Shown in pieces: positions 17,777-25,984 of a stretch of DNA of 64,000 bases (position 1 is its first letter; the number at the start of each line of letters is the position of its first letter). A program made the translations under genes and the position numbers. The notes beneath the pieces are model-generated. The model saw only the letters and a program-made list of their open reading frames with translations, did not search any database and was not told where the DNA came from. This DNA comes from an uncultured Elusimicrobia bacterium (GTDB lineage Bacteria; Elusimicrobiota; Elusimicrobia; UBA1565; UBA9628): positions 139,487-203,486 of the forward strand of contig CAIKVT010000058.1 in assembly GCA_903830945.1 (NCBI GenBank), written 5' to 3'.

Positions 17777-18655
17777 CTAGGCCGAGAGCCGTCGCTTAGC
17801 CGCGTAGACCGTGTTGGCCAGCACTACCGCCGTGGTCACCGGCCCCACGCCGCCCGGGACCGGCGTGATGAAGGATGCTTTCTCGGCCGCGGATGAGAAC
17901 TCCACGTCTCCCACCCAGGCCCCGTTATAGCGGTTCATGCCCGCGTCCAGGACCACGGCGCCGGGCTTGATCCAGTCGCCCTTGATGAAGTTCGCGCGGC
18001 CCAGGGCCGCCACCACGATGTCGGCCCGGCGCACATGGCCGGCCAGGTCCGCGGTCTTGGAGTGGCACAAGGTCACGGTGGCGTCGAGGGCGCTCAGGTA
18101 ATGAGCGGCCGGCCGCCCCAGGATCTCGGAGCGTCCCACCACCACGGCTTCCTTGCCCGAGACATGGCTGCCGGTCTCTTCGAGCAGCGCGATCACGGCC
18201 GCCACCGTGCAGGGGGGGAAGGCTCCGCAGCCCGCGATCTCAGTCCCGGTCTTGGCCAGGAAGAAGCGGCCGTAGTTGACGGGATTGACGCCTTCCACGT
18301 CCTTGCCCGCGGGGATGGCGGAGAAGACCAGGGTCGGGTCGAAGCCTTTGGGCAACGGCTGCTCCACGATGACTCCGTCTACCGCGGCGTCCGCGCCGAG
18401 GCCGGCCAGGATGTCGCCGAGCTCGCCCGGCCCGGCGCCGTCCGGGCAGGGATAGACTTGCGTCAGCAGTCCGGACTCGGCGGCGGCCTTGAGCTTGGCG
18501 CGCAGGTAGGCTCCGGCCGATTCTTCCGAGGTGTGGGTGACGATGGCCAGCTTCGGGGGCGTCCCGCGGGCTAGATGCACCGCGGCGATGTCCGCCTCCA
18601 GGGTCGCGCGGATGGCCCGCGCTATGGCCTTGCCGTCGAGTATCGTCGCGCTCAT
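17777..18655 (-). CDS. folD: Methylenetetrahydrofolate dehydrogenase/cyclohydrolase FolD
   Basis: This 292-residue enzyme interconverts 5,10-methylene-, 5,10-methenyl- and 10-formyl-tetrahydrofolate, supplying one-carbon units for purines, thymidylate and formyl-Met. Tyr50 and Lys54 in AYLRAKLKAAAESG match the catalytic Tyr/Lys of E. coli FolD. VEQPLPKG, VVGRSEILGRPAA (nucleotide loop) and PGGVGPVTTA are the other family marks. Its ATG overlaps the stop of the upstream minus-strand gene as ATGA. folC, another folate gene, lies at 48.3 kb. Confidence 0.95.
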   Translation of the reverse strand: MSATILDGKAIARAIRATLEADIAAVHLARGTPPKLAIVTHTSEESAGAYLRAKLKAAAESGLLTQVYPCPDGAGPGELGDILAGLGADAAVDGVIVEQPLPKGFDPTLVFSAIPAGKDVEGVNPVNYGRFFLAKTGTEIAGCGAFPPCTVAAVIALLEETGSHVSGKEAVVVGRSEILGRPAAHYLSALDATVTLCHSKTADLAGHVRRADIVVAALGRANFIKGDWIKPGAVVLDAGMNRYNGAWVGDVEFSSAAEKASFITPVPGGVGPVTTAVVLANTVYAAKRRLSA

Positions 18656-19041
18656 CGTTTTTTATCCAAGCGCCGCAGTGCCTCGGCTATGATGGCCAGC
18701 TTTGGGACCGGCTTGCCCGCGCGCCTGGCGGCTTGGAGGATCGGCCCCAAAACGGCCTCGGCTCCCGTTTTGCGGCCTTGGCGCAGAGCGCGTTGCCAGA
18801 GCTGGCGATGGTGTGGGTGCCGACGGCACCGATCGGCCGCGATCCGTGCCGGGGCTCCGGTCACGCGCAAGCCGGTGCTTGCGGCTTCGTCTGCCACGGC
18901 GCGCAGCAGGCGCCGCAGCGCCGGATCGCGGACCAGTTCACCGTCGGGCACCACGGCTAAGGCGCCTAGGCTGTTGAGTGCGGCCGCGGCGCAGTGGTCG
19001 GTCCAGTCGTCCTTATTAGAGGAAGCTCCGTCGCGGCGCAT
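18652..19041 (-). CDS. Orphan C-terminal domain of ketopantoate reductase (PanE/ApbA_C-like)
   Basis: The 129-residue protein resembles only the helical C-terminal half of 2-dehydropantoate 2-reductase. The N-S-L-G-A-L then GELVRDP part matches the Asn-Pro-Leu-Thr-Ala and Gly-Glu-Leu-Arg region, and the end (RKTGAEAVLGPILQAARRAGKPVP) matches the domain that binds ketopantoate and dimerises. The Rossmann NADPH domain is absent: a transcription terminator sits just upstream, so it has not simply been split off by a frameshift. The gene overlaps folD by four bases. It could be a relic, or a regulatory or partner domain; pantoate synthesis uses methylene-THF, which would tie it to folD. Confidence 0.55.
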   Translation of the reverse strand: MRRDGASSNKDDWTDHCAAAALNSLGALAVVPDGELVRDPALRRLLRAVADEAASTGLRVTGAPARIAADRCRRHPHHRQLWQRALRQGRKTGAEAVLGPILQAARRAGKPVPKLAIIAEALRRLDKKR

Positions 19042-19051
19042 GGTCCAGACT

Positions 19052-19092
19052 CTACAAAAACAAGACCCCCGCCGCCAGAGGCGACGGGGGTC
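19052..19092 (-). terminator. Strong Rho-independent terminator of the small duplicated gene
   Basis: On the minus strand a 13-pair stem (19092-19080 with 19076-19064, one G-U wobble, three-base loop) is followed by CTTGTTTTTGT. It ends the transcript of the gene at 19331-19110 and lies 23 bases before the next minus-strand start. Confidence 0.85.
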
Positions 19093-19109
19093 GTTCGGTG
19101 GTCGACGCT

Positions 19110-19331
19110 CTAGGCGTTGACCATCTTGGCGCGGGAGACGTCGCCCTTCTTGTCCAGGTAATAGAGGTAGCCCTTCTCTTTCTTAACCCCGACCTTCTGA
19201 ACCTTCTCGCACTTGCCGCCCTTCTTGCCGCCGCGGGCCATCTTGGCGCGGGAGATATCTCCCTGCTTGTCGATATAATAAAGGAAACCCTGCGCCCGGC
19301 TGACGCCGCACTTGGTCACTTTCTCTGCCAT
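19110..19331 (-). CDS. Small Lys-rich protein made of two copies of a ~30-residue module
   Basis: The 73-residue protein is an internal duplication. Each half has the form Lys-Val-x-Lys-x-Gly-Val, then Gly-(Phe/Tyr)-Leu-Tyr-Tyr-x-Asp-Lys-x-Gly-Asp-(Ile/Val)-Ser-Arg-Ala-Lys-Met, joined by a Gly/Lys linker. The aromatic YLYYLDKKGDVSRAKM half looks like a small beta-hairpin module. The ATG at 19331 is chosen because GGAGG lies eight bases upstream; a GTG 21 bases further out has none. The gene has its own TTGCAT/TATATT promoter and a strong terminator, so it is probably a highly expressed single-gene unit. No family recognised; nucleic-acid binding is a guess from its high lysine content. Confidence 0.7.
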   Translation of the reverse strand: MAEKVTKCGVSRAQGFLYYIDKQGDISRAKMARGGKKGGKCEKVQKVGVKKEKGYLYYLDKKGDVSRAKMVNA

Positions 19332-19389
19332 TCTTCTGTCCTCCGTTTTCACTCGGCGGGATGACGACTTCGCATCCCTTTGTGGATGG

Positions 19390-19418
19390 AATATACCACA
19401 TCATAGACGGAGATGCAA
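19390..19418 (-). promoter_or_regulatory. Sigma-70-type promoter of the small duplicated gene
   Basis: On the minus strand TTGCAT (19418-19413) and TATATT (19395-19390) are separated by 17 bases. The predicted leader is about 50 bases and carries the GGAGG ribosome site. Confidence 0.65.
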
Positions 19419-19456
19419 GGGGTTTTCGACGGAGGAATCGCTGCGTTTCCGGAACC

Positions 19457-19714
19457 CTATTTGTTCGGCTTGAACAACGGGATCTGCTGTTCCGGCTGCG
19501 GTGTGATGAGGCGCTCCCGCAGCCAGGCGTCGACGAGCGGCTTGGAGAAGCGGTATTGCCGCCCGATGCGTGAGGCGGGGATCTTTTTCTGGCGGATGAG
19601 CCCGTAGATCTTGGAGCGGCCTATGCCTAGGTATTGGGCCAAGGTCTTGATGTCCATGACCTCCGGGACCTCTCCGAGGAAGGGTTTCTTGGCGACTTTG
19701 CGCTTCTGTTTCAT
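19457..19714 (-). CDS. Excisionase-family helix-turn-helix protein
   Basis: The 85-residue protein contains a MerR-like/excisionase (HTH_17) domain at about residues 18-70: EVMDIKTLAQYLGIGRSKIY then a wing, IPASRIGRQYRFSKPLVDAWL. Such proteins bind DNA as small accessory factors, in mobile elements or as simple regulators. No integrase, recombinase or repeat ends are nearby, so a chromosomal regulatory role is more likely. The N- and C-terminal tails are basic. Target unknown. Confidence 0.8.
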   Translation of the reverse strand: MKQKRKVAKKPFLGEVPEVMDIKTLAQYLGIGRSKIYGLIRQKKIPASRIGRQYRFSKPLVDAWLRERLITPQPEQQIPLFKPNK

Positions 19715-19821
19715 TATCGAGAAGATCGTTCGTATCTTGAGTTATCTTTTAACCTTATCAATGTACGGAATCTATCATCTTTTGTCAAGAAGGTCGCAGT
19801 ATTCCCGGTGTCGGTTTGTCG

Positions 19822-20883
19822 TCAAGGGGCGGCGTTTTCTGGGGTTTTGTAGGACATCGGCTGCTTGAAGTAGAGGCAGGCGCTCTTGGGCGCGAAGACC
19901 TTGCGAAAAGCCGCCGCTTCGCTCTTTGAGTGGAGCAGCTTTTTGAAGAGGATCACGCAGTCGCGGGGGCAACAACCCTGTTTTGGGGTTTTTTCGCAGA
20001 GTCGGGCGCGGGACACGCATGTGCTGTAGCTGTCCCCGTTTTCAGAGCAGGCAGTGATGCGGTTGATGCAGGAATTGAAATTCGGCGGCGGAGCAGCTTG
20101 GGGAGCCTGCTTGTCGTATAGCGTTTTTCCGATGGGGAGTTTCTTGTCGGCCGAGGCTGTCTGTGATTCGGCCGGGGGGGTAGTGGTGCTGACGTTGGCC
20201 GCTGGCGAGGGCCGTGACGAGGATGCTTTCGGGGTCTGGCTCGGCGGCACGGATGAAGTCTGGACCGCCGGCGCAGGCGATGGAGCGGGCGCGGCATGAA
20301 CAGGGGCTCGGTCCTTGCCCCTGGACTTCGCCGCGCCTTTGGATGTGGCGGCTTTCGAGCAGGCCTTCTGAAGCCCGAGGCGGCAGGCGGCTCGAAAATC
20401 CTCTTTGGAGAATTCCGCGTCGCCTTGCGAGTCATAAGCGCGGCCGCGGTCGAAGAAGGCTTCGGGGTAGTCGGGCTTGAGGGCCGTGGCCTTATAGAAG
20501 TCGCTGATGGCTTCGGAAGCCTTGCCGTGTTCGAGGTAGAGGACCCCTCGCTGGTGGAAGAGGACGGCGTCCTTGTTTTCGAGCTTCAGGGCCCCGGAGA
20601 GGTCTTCTAGCGCGGCGTCCCATTCACCCTTTCTTCCGTAGACGGCGGCGCGCGCGGCAAGGGCCCGGGCTTTCTTCGGTTTGCTGTCCGTGGACTTCCA
20701 GAGGTGCAGCGCGTTGGACCAAGCTTGCAGTGCCGCGTCATCGTCGTGACGGGCATCCTCTTTTTGCGCCTTGGCATACCAGGAGGGGAAGGAGTCGGCT
20801 TGCGCCTGTCCGGCCAGGAGCCAGGGTATGAAGGCCAACGGCAGGAACCATGAGCGGTGGGGCAGTGGCATTATCTTCAGCAT
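19822..20883 (-). CDS. Secreted TPR protein with a Cys-rich C-terminal domain
   Basis: The 353-residue protein begins with a signal peptide (cut near GQAQA, about residue 29). About three tetratricopeptide repeats span residues 40-170 (AARAAVYGRKGEWDAALEDL, HQRGVLYLEHGKASEAISDF, FDRGRAYDSQGDAEFSKEDF), a protein-protein interaction fold. A long Pro/Ser/Ala linker leads to a domain from about 270 to the end with at least nine cysteines, including GCCPRDC, which would form disulfides in the periplasm. I do not recognise that domain. An alternative start is Met5. Confidence 0.65.
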   Translation of the reverse strand: MLKIMPLPHRSWFLPLAFIPWLLAGQAQADSFPSWYAKAQKEDARHDDDAALQAWSNALHLWKSTDSKPKKARALAARAAVYGRKGEWDAALEDLSGALKLENKDAVLFHQRGVLYLEHGKASEAISDFYKATALKPDYPEAFFDRGRAYDSQGDAEFSKEDFRAACRLGLQKACSKAATSKGAAKSRGKDRAPVHAAPAPSPAPAVQTSSVPPSQTPKASSSRPSPAANVSTTTPPAESQTASADKKLPIGKTLYDKQAPQAAPPPNFNSCINRITACSENGDSYSTCVSRARLCEKTPKQGCCPRDCVILFKKLLHSKSEAAAFRKVFAPKSACLYFKQPMSYKTPENAAP

Positions 20884-20922
20884 AACAGGCCCGGGGGCTT
20901 TTCGTCAAGCTGGAGATTTTTC

Positions 20923-20951
20923 TTGTAAGGTCTCTATGGATTTGTTATCGT
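20923..20951 (+). promoter_or_regulatory. Possible rpsF promoter
   Basis: TTGTAA (20923-20928) and TATCGT (20946-20951) are 17 bases apart, ending nine bases before ATG 20961. No clear ribosome site is present, so the message may be almost leaderless. Confidence 0.35.
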
Positions 20952-20960
20952 ATTACGGAT

Positions 20961-21299
20961 ATGCGCATATATGAAACTGTTCTCATTATGAAGCCGGCCC
21001 TGTCCGACCCGGAGGTCGTTGAGTGGGTCGAGAAGACCAAGCAGGTCATCGCCGGGGAAGGTGGCGAGGTCGTCAATCATGAGATTTGGGGTCGCCGCAA
21101 GCTGACCCATCTCATCGGCAAGGCGCGCGAAGGCGTCTACGCCTACCTTAAGTATCGGGCCAATCCCGCGTTGCTCAGGAAGCTCAGCCATAATTTCAGC
21201 GTTACCGGCGATGTGTTGCGCAACATGACCGTGGTCGCGCAGGACCGCAAGTACAAGGTCAAGGAGAAGAAGGCCAAGGTTCCGCCCCAGGCTTCCTAG
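20961..21299 (+). CDS. rpsF: 30S ribosomal protein S6
   Basis: The 112-residue protein begins MRIYETVLIMKP and has the S6 core (GRRKLTHLIGKAREGVYAYLKY). S6 binds S18 and 16S rRNA in the platform of the small subunit. It heads the classical rpsF-ssb-rpsR-rplI block, four bases before ssb. In other bacteria the S6-S18 pair can autoregulate by binding the leader of this message; here the leader seems too short for that. Confidence 0.95.
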   Translation: MRIYETVLIMKPALSDPEVVEWVEKTKQVIAGEGGEVVNHEIWGRRKLTHLIGKAREGVYAYLKYRANPALLRKLSHNFSVTGDVLRNMTVVAQDRKYKVKEKKAKVPPQAS

Positions 21300-21303
21300 A
21301 TTC

Positions 21304-21786
21304 ATGTCCACCGGGGTCCGGCTTCCAGAATTGAACCAGGTGATGTTGACTGGGCGTCTGACTCGGGACCCTGAGTTGATGTCCACGCAGAGCGGCATCG
21401 CCAAGTGCTGGTTTTCCGTCGCCGTCAACCGTCGCTACCAGGACAAGGTCTCCGGCGAGTGGAAGGATGACACGGCTTACGTGCCGGTCGTGGTCTGGCG
21501 CGACGCCGCGCAGCGCTGCAAGGAGAAGCTCAGAAAGGGCAGTCCCGTCCACGTGGAGGGCCGCCTGCGCAGCCGGAAATTCGAGGACAAGACTTCCGGC
21601 ACCCAGCGCACCGTGGTGGAAGTCGAGGCTCGACGCGTTCAAATCTTGATAGCTACGGAATCCGGCGCGGAAGTGTCTGGCGCGGCTCAGCCAGGCGAAG
21701 GCGCCGGGGTCGGAGCGTCCGAGAAGTCTCATGCCGCCGGCGGGGCAACCGCCGGAGAAGCTGAAATCGAGGAGGCTCCGTTCTAA
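21304..21786 (+). CDS. ssb: Single-stranded DNA-binding protein
   Basis: The 160-residue protein has one OB fold (about 8-118: LNQVMLTGRLTRDPEL, FSVAVNR, YVPVVVWRDAAQRC) and a disordered Ala/Gly tail ending Glu-Glu-Ala-Pro-Phe, the acidic tip that recruits replication and repair partners. It coats single-stranded DNA as a tetramer. Its TAA is directly followed by the rpsR ATG, with no gap. Confidence 0.95.
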   Translation: MSTGVRLPELNQVMLTGRLTRDPELMSTQSGIAKCWFSVAVNRRYQDKVSGEWKDDTAYVPVVVWRDAAQRCKEKLRKGSPVHVEGRLRSRKFEDKTSGTQRTVVEVEARRVQILIATESGAEVSGAAQPGEGAGVGASEKSHAAGGATAGEAEIEEAPF

Positions 21787-22122
21787 ATGTTCCAGCCAGC
21801 CCCTGAATCCGAGAAGACTACTGCCGCGGCTCTCGCAGCCCAGCCCGCCGAGGCATCCCGTCCCTCCGCGCCCGCGCGCAGGCCCGATATGGGCCGGCGC
21901 CGGCCCCCGTTCCCAGTCCGCCGGAAGGTCTGCCGCTTCTGCGCTGAGAAGGTGCGCGACATCGACTATAAACAGATACAGGTCTTGCGGGCTTTCTTGA
22001 CCGACACCGGTAAGATCCTTTCCAGCCGTATCACTGGAAACTGCGCTGGACATCAGCGCAGCCTCAGTCGCGCCATCAAGCGGGCGCGCAACCTGGCTCT
22101 GCTGCCTTACGTCACATATTGA
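21787..22122 (+). CDS. rpsR: 30S ribosomal protein S18 with an extended N-terminus
   Basis: The C-terminal 70 residues are typical S18 ([31 protein letters not shown], then the [18 protein letters not shown] box). At 111 residues it is longer than the usual 75-80, because an Ala/Pro-rich, basic stretch of about 40 residues precedes the core. The early start is kept because the ATG touches the ssb stop. CRFC with the later GNC and His could bind zinc, as in zinc-binding S18 versions. Confidence 0.95.
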   Translation: MFQPAPESEKTTAAALAAQPAEASRPSAPARRPDMGRRRPPFPVRRKVCRFCAEKVRDIDYKQIQVLRAFLTDTGKILSSRITGNCAGHQRSLSRAIKRARNLALLPYVTY

Positions 22123-22152
22123 GCCGGGAGTGTTTTTAAGAGAGGTCATCTC

Positions 22153-22599
22153 ATGAAGGTCATCCTGCGTTCCACCGTAGAGAATCTCGGCCGCGCCGGG
22201 GATATCAAGGACGTCGCCGACGGCTACGGCCGCAACTATCTGCTGCCCAAACGCTTGGCCGTGGCCGCCACTGTCGCCGTGCTTCGGGAATGGGAGAAGT
22301 GCAAGGACAAGCGTGCCAAGATCGTCGCCACCGAAGTCGAGGTCGCCAGGGGCTTGGCCGGAAAGCTCACCGGCGTCAAGCTCTCATTCACCGTTCCGGC
22401 CAGCCCTGAAGGCAAGCTCTTTGGGTCCGTGGGAAAATCCGATATCCTTAAGAGTCTCAAGGCCAGCGGCTTCGCGGTCCCCAAGACCGCGGTACAGCTC
22501 GAATCGCCGATCAAGACGGTCGGCGAGCATGAAGTCGAGCTGCGTTTGCAGCCCGAGGTTTCAGCTAAGGTCACGGTCGCCGTCGTCGCGCGGGAGTAG
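22153..22599 (+). CDS. rplI: 50S ribosomal protein L9
   Basis: The 148-residue protein starts MKVILRSTVENLGRAGDIKDVADGYGRNYL, the conserved rRNA-binding N-terminal domain, followed by the long connecting helix and a C-terminal domain of usual length. L9 binds 23S rRNA near the L1 stalk and helps keep reading frame. GGAGTGTT upstream contains the ribosome site; dnaB follows after 31 bases. Confidence 0.95.
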   Translation: MKVILRSTVENLGRAGDIKDVADGYGRNYLLPKRLAVAATVAVLREWEKCKDKRAKIVATEVEVARGLAGKLTGVKLSFTVPASPEGKLFGSVGKSDILKSLKASGFAVPKTAVQLESPIKTVGEHEVELRLQPEVSAKVTVAVVARE

Positions 22600-22630
22600 C
22601 CGGCGGCCCGGGCCCGTACCGCCCCATCCC

Positions 22631-24043
22631 ATGGCCAAAGACCCCCTACAGCTCCCGCCCCAGGCCCTGGAGGCTGAGAGTGCCGTCCTTGGGGCGATGC
22701 TCATCGAGCCTGATGCCGTTGAGCGGGCCATGGACATCCTGGGTGAGAAAGATTTTTATCAAGACTCGCACCGGGTCGTATTCCGGGTCATGGGGGAACT
22801 CGCCAATCGCTCGGCTGCGGTCGATCTGGTCACGGTCAGCGAGGAATTGCGCAAGCTCAAGAGGCTTGACGAGCTCGGCGGCATGATTTTTCTGACCGAA
22901 CTGCAGCACCGGGTCGCCACCGCGGCCCATGTAGAGCACTACGCCCGCCTCGTCAAGGAGAAGTCCATCCTGCGCGAGCTTATCAAGGCGTCCACCAGCA
23001 TCGTGGCCGCCTGCTATAGGGAAGATAAGCAGGCGGCTGAGCTTCTCGACGAGGCCCAGGCCGAAGTCATGAGGGTGGCGCAGGGCCAGTCCATGCGCGG
23101 GGTGGTCGAGGCCAAGGACTTGGCTCATGAGGTGCTCGAACAGATCGAGGTGGCCCATAAGGAGAAGCGGGCGGTCACGGGTGTGCCCTCGGGGCTTAGG
23201 CTCCTGGATAAGAAGACCGCGGGCTTCCAGAAATCCGACCTCATCCTCATCGCGGCGCGGCCCAGCCAGGGCAAGACCGCCCTGGCCTTGAACATCGCTT
23301 CCCATGTGGCGCTGGAGGAAAAGCTCCCGGTGCTGCTCTTCTCCCTCGAGATGTCGCGGCACGCCATCATGCAGCGCTTCATCTCGTCCGAGGCTCGGGT
23401 CAATCTTATGAGCATCCGCACGGGCTTCTTCCAGCCCAAGGACTGGACTCGCCTGACCAACGCGGCCGCGCGTCTCTCCGAGGCGCCTCTGCATGTCGTG
23501 GACATGCCGAGCCTTTCAGCGCTCGGCGTGCGCTCGATATCCCGGCAGCTCGCCTCTAAACTTAAGCGCGAGGGCAAGCATTTGGCCCTGGTCATCATAG
23601 ATTACCTCCAGCTCATGCGCGGCTCCGGTCGGATGGAGAGCCGCCAGCAGGAGGTTGCTGATATCTCTCGTAGTCTCAAGTTCCTGGCCAGGGACCTCGA
23701 ACTTCCGGTCATCGCCCTCTCTCAGCTCTCGCGGCGTTCCGAGGATAAGGGCCGCACCGACAATAAACCCGTGCTTTCGGATCTGCGCGAGAGCGGCGCC
23801 CTGGAGCAGGATGCGGACCTGGTCGCCTTCATTCATCGGGAGGCCTATTATAAACGCAACGACCCGACCTTGGAAGGCAAGGCCACGATTATCATCGCCA
23901 AGCAGCGGCAGGGCCCAGTCGGAGACATTGATGTCGCCTTCAATATGAACATCACCCGCTTCGACAATGCATCTCTCGACGACGCGCCGGCCGGCCCCTC
24001 GGCTTCCGAGGTCGAGGACACGCAGACCACATTCTCCGATTGA
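22631..24043 (+). CDS. dnaB: Replicative DNA helicase DnaB
   Basis: The 470-residue protein has the N-terminal helical domain (from PPQALEAESAVLGAMLIEPDAV) and the RecA-like motor with Walker A ARPSQGKTAL near residue 209 and the downstream IIDYLQLM Walker B. SQLSRRSEDKG and DLRESGALEQDAD complete the SF4 helicase set. It unwinds DNA ahead of the replisome as a hexamer. No intein is present. The alr gene starts one base after its stop. Confidence 0.97.
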   Translation: MAKDPLQLPPQALEAESAVLGAMLIEPDAVERAMDILGEKDFYQDSHRVVFRVMGELANRSAAVDLVTVSEELRKLKRLDELGGMIFLTELQHRVATAAHVEHYARLVKEKSILRELIKASTSIVAACYREDKQAAELLDEAQAEVMRVAQGQSMRGVVEAKDLAHEVLEQIEVAHKEKRAVTGVPSGLRLLDKKTAGFQKSDLILIAARPSQGKTALALNIASHVALEEKLPVLLFSLEMSRHAIMQRFISSEARVNLMSIRTGFFQPKDWTRLTNAAARLSEAPLHVVDMPSLSALGVRSISRQLASKLKREGKHLALVIIDYLQLMRGSGRMESRQQEVADISRSLKFLARDLELPVIALSQLSRRSEDKGRTDNKPVLSDLRESGALEQDADLVAFIHREAYYKRNDPTLEGKATIIIAKQRQGPVGDIDVAFNMNITRFDNASLDDAPAGPSASEVEDTQTTFSD

Positions 24044-24044
24044 G

Positions 24045-25181
24045 ATGATCAACGCGAGGCGGTTCTTCCGGCCTACCTGGGCGGAAGTCCACCTCGGCGC
24101 TCTCCAGGATAACCTTCGGCGCTTCCGCCGCCGCATGCCGCGCTCCACCAAGATCCTGTTCGTGGTCAAGGGAGATGCCTACGGCCACGGCGCCGTGGCC
24201 TGCGCCCAAGCCGCGCAGAAGGTCCGGGTCGTCGACTGGCTGGGTGTTTCTTCGGTCGAGGAGGGGGTGGCCTTGCGCGAGGCCGGCATCCGCTTGCCCG
24301 TCTTGGTCCTGGGCAGCCTCTACCCATTCGAGAGTTTCCTCGCTGCGGCTGAGTTCGGGTTGACACCCACGGTGGCGAGCCTCGACTCTGCCCGCAGGTT
24401 GGCCGAGGTGGCTCGGCGTCTGGGCCGTAAGGTCTCCTGTCACATCAAGATCGAGACCGGCATGGGACGCATCGGCATGAGCCCGGCTGCTGCGGTCGCC
24501 ACCGCCACTTGCTTGTCCGAGAACAGGCTCGTAGACGTAGCCGGCGCGTACACGCATTTTTCCTGTGCCGGGGGACCCGGGGCAGGGGCCGACATCGACC
24601 GAGCCTTCACTTTGGAGCAGCTGCGGCGCTTTCGGCGGGCGTTGCGCGACCTGGCCCGTGCCGGGGTCTCGCCGTGTCTGCGCCACGCGGCCAACTCGGC
24701 CGCGGCTTTGAGGTTGCCGGCTTCCCGGCTGGACCTGGTCCGCCCCGGATTGGCGATCTATGGGCTTTATCCGGGATTTAAGCCTGTCCTGAGTCTCAAG
24801 AGTAAGGTGGTCTTCCTTAAGACCGTGCCCCGTGGCGCCGTCATCGGTTACGGCGCGACCTTCCGCGCCCGGCGGCCGACCCGGGTAGCCACCATCCCCA
24901 TCGGCTATGCCGACGGACTCTCGCGCCGGCTTTCCAATCGGGGTGAGGCCCTTTTGGGCGGCCGGCGCTGCGCCATCATCGGCAACGTCTCCATGGACAT
25001 GCTTATGCTTGACGCGACCGCGGTTCCGGGAGCCCGGGTTGGCGACGACGTGGTCTTCATCGGCCGTCAGGGTCGTGAGGAGATTCTGGCCGCCGAGATC
25101 GCTGCGGCCGCGGGTACCATCCCCTACGAGACGACCACCGCGCTCACAGGCCGGGTGCCGAGGACCTTTCTGCTTTCATGA
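24045..25181 (+). CDS. alr: Alanine racemase (first copy)
   Basis: This 378-residue PLP enzyme makes D-alanine for peptidoglycan. The PLP lysine is Lys42 in VVKGDAYGHG (Gly-Asp replaces the more usual Ala-Asn/Asp), the second acid/base is Tyr269 in GYGATF, and GMGRIG and RPGLAIYG are in place. The start at 24045 follows the dnaB stop by one base. Its own stop overlaps the mlaE-like start as ATGA. A second, divergent alr-like gene lies at 32.8 kb. Confidence 0.92.
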   Translation: MINARRFFRPTWAEVHLGALQDNLRRFRRRMPRSTKILFVVKGDAYGHGAVACAQAAQKVRVVDWLGVSSVEEGVALREAGIRLPVLVLGSLYPFESFLAAAEFGLTPTVASLDSARRLAEVARRLGRKVSCHIKIETGMGRIGMSPAAAVATATCLSENRLVDVAGAYTHFSCAGGPGAGADIDRAFTLEQLRRFRRALRDLARAGVSPCLRHAANSAAALRLPASRLDLVRPGLAIYGLYPGFKPVLSLKSKVVFLKTVPRGAVIGYGATFRARRPTRVATIPIGYADGLSRRLSNRGEALLGGRRCAIIGNVSMDMLMLDATAVPGARVGDDVVFIGRQGREEILAAEIAAAAGTIPYETTTALTGRVPRTFLLS

Positions 25182-25984
25182 ACGGCCACCGGGGGAAGGC
25201 GAGTGTTGTCGAGGACTTCGGCCGCGAAGCCATGGCCATTTCCGAGTCCGTGGGGCGCTTTGCCTTTCTGGTGCGCTCCACGGCGGCCTGGATGTTGCGC
25301 GCCCCCATCGAGTGGCGGCAGGTTCTCACTCAGATGCTGCGCATCGGCGTGGAGTCCCTGCCGGTGACGACCATGACCACCTTTTTCACGGGAATGGTGC
25401 TGGCTCTGCAGACAGGCGCCTCCTCCAAGCACTTCTTCAACGAGCCGCTTTTCGTGGGCACGGTGGTATCGTTTGCCATGGTCATGGAACTGGCCCCGGT
25501 CATGACCGCCTTGGTCGTGGCCGGGCGCGCGGGCGCCGCTATCGCCGCCGAGCTGGGGACCATGAAGGTGACCGAGCAGATCGATGCCCTCTACACCTTG
25601 GGCACGGACCCCGTCCGCTATCTCGTCATACCACGGGTCCTGGCCTTTCTCATGGTTCTGCCCATCCTCACGGTCGTCGCTGATTTTAGCGGGGTTTTTG
25701 GCGGTTGGGTGGTCGCTTATGTCAAGCTCGGCATACCCACCAGCGTCTACACCTCCGACAACTTCGAAAATATGGAGATCCGACACTTCATGCATGGGTT
25801 CCTTAAAACCTTCGTCTTCGCCGGCATTATTTCCTTCATCTCCTGTTTCAAGGGTATCACCACCACCGGCGGCGCCGAAGGGGTGGGCAAGTCCACCACC
25901 GCGGCCGTGGTCCTGAGCATGGCCTCGGTCCTGATCATCGACTATTTTGTCACCGCCATCCTCTCGGCCGTGGGCATCACATGA
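25178..25984 (+). CDS. mlaE: MlaE-family lipid ABC transporter permease
   Basis: The 268-residue protein has five to six hydrophobic segments and the MlaE/TrnI-family core (FFTGMVLALQTG, then ELAPVMTALVVAGRAGAAIAAELGTMKVTEQIDAL). With the next two genes it forms an MCE transporter that moves phospholipids between inner and outer membranes. Starts and stops overlap by four bases on both sides (alr/mlaE and mlaE/mlaF), so the subunits are made in step. Confidence 0.92.
   Translation: MNGHRGKASVVEDFGREAMAISESVGRFAFLVRSTAAWMLRAPIEWRQVLTQMLRIGVESLPVTTMTTFFTGMVLALQTGASSKHFFNEPLFVGTVVSFAMVMELAPVMTALVVAGRAGAAIAAELGTMKVTEQIDALYTLGTDPVRYLVIPRVLAFLMVLPILTVVADFSGVFGGWVVAYVKLGIPTSVYTSDNFENMEIRHFMHGFLKTFVFAGIISFISCFKGITTTGGAEGVGKSTTAAVVLSMASVLIIDYFVTAILSAVGIT

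Noticed and set aside
19457..19714. Phage or integrated element marked by the excisionase-like gene
   Set aside because: No integrase, attachment repeats or phage genes are nearby; HTH_17 proteins also occur as ordinary regulators.
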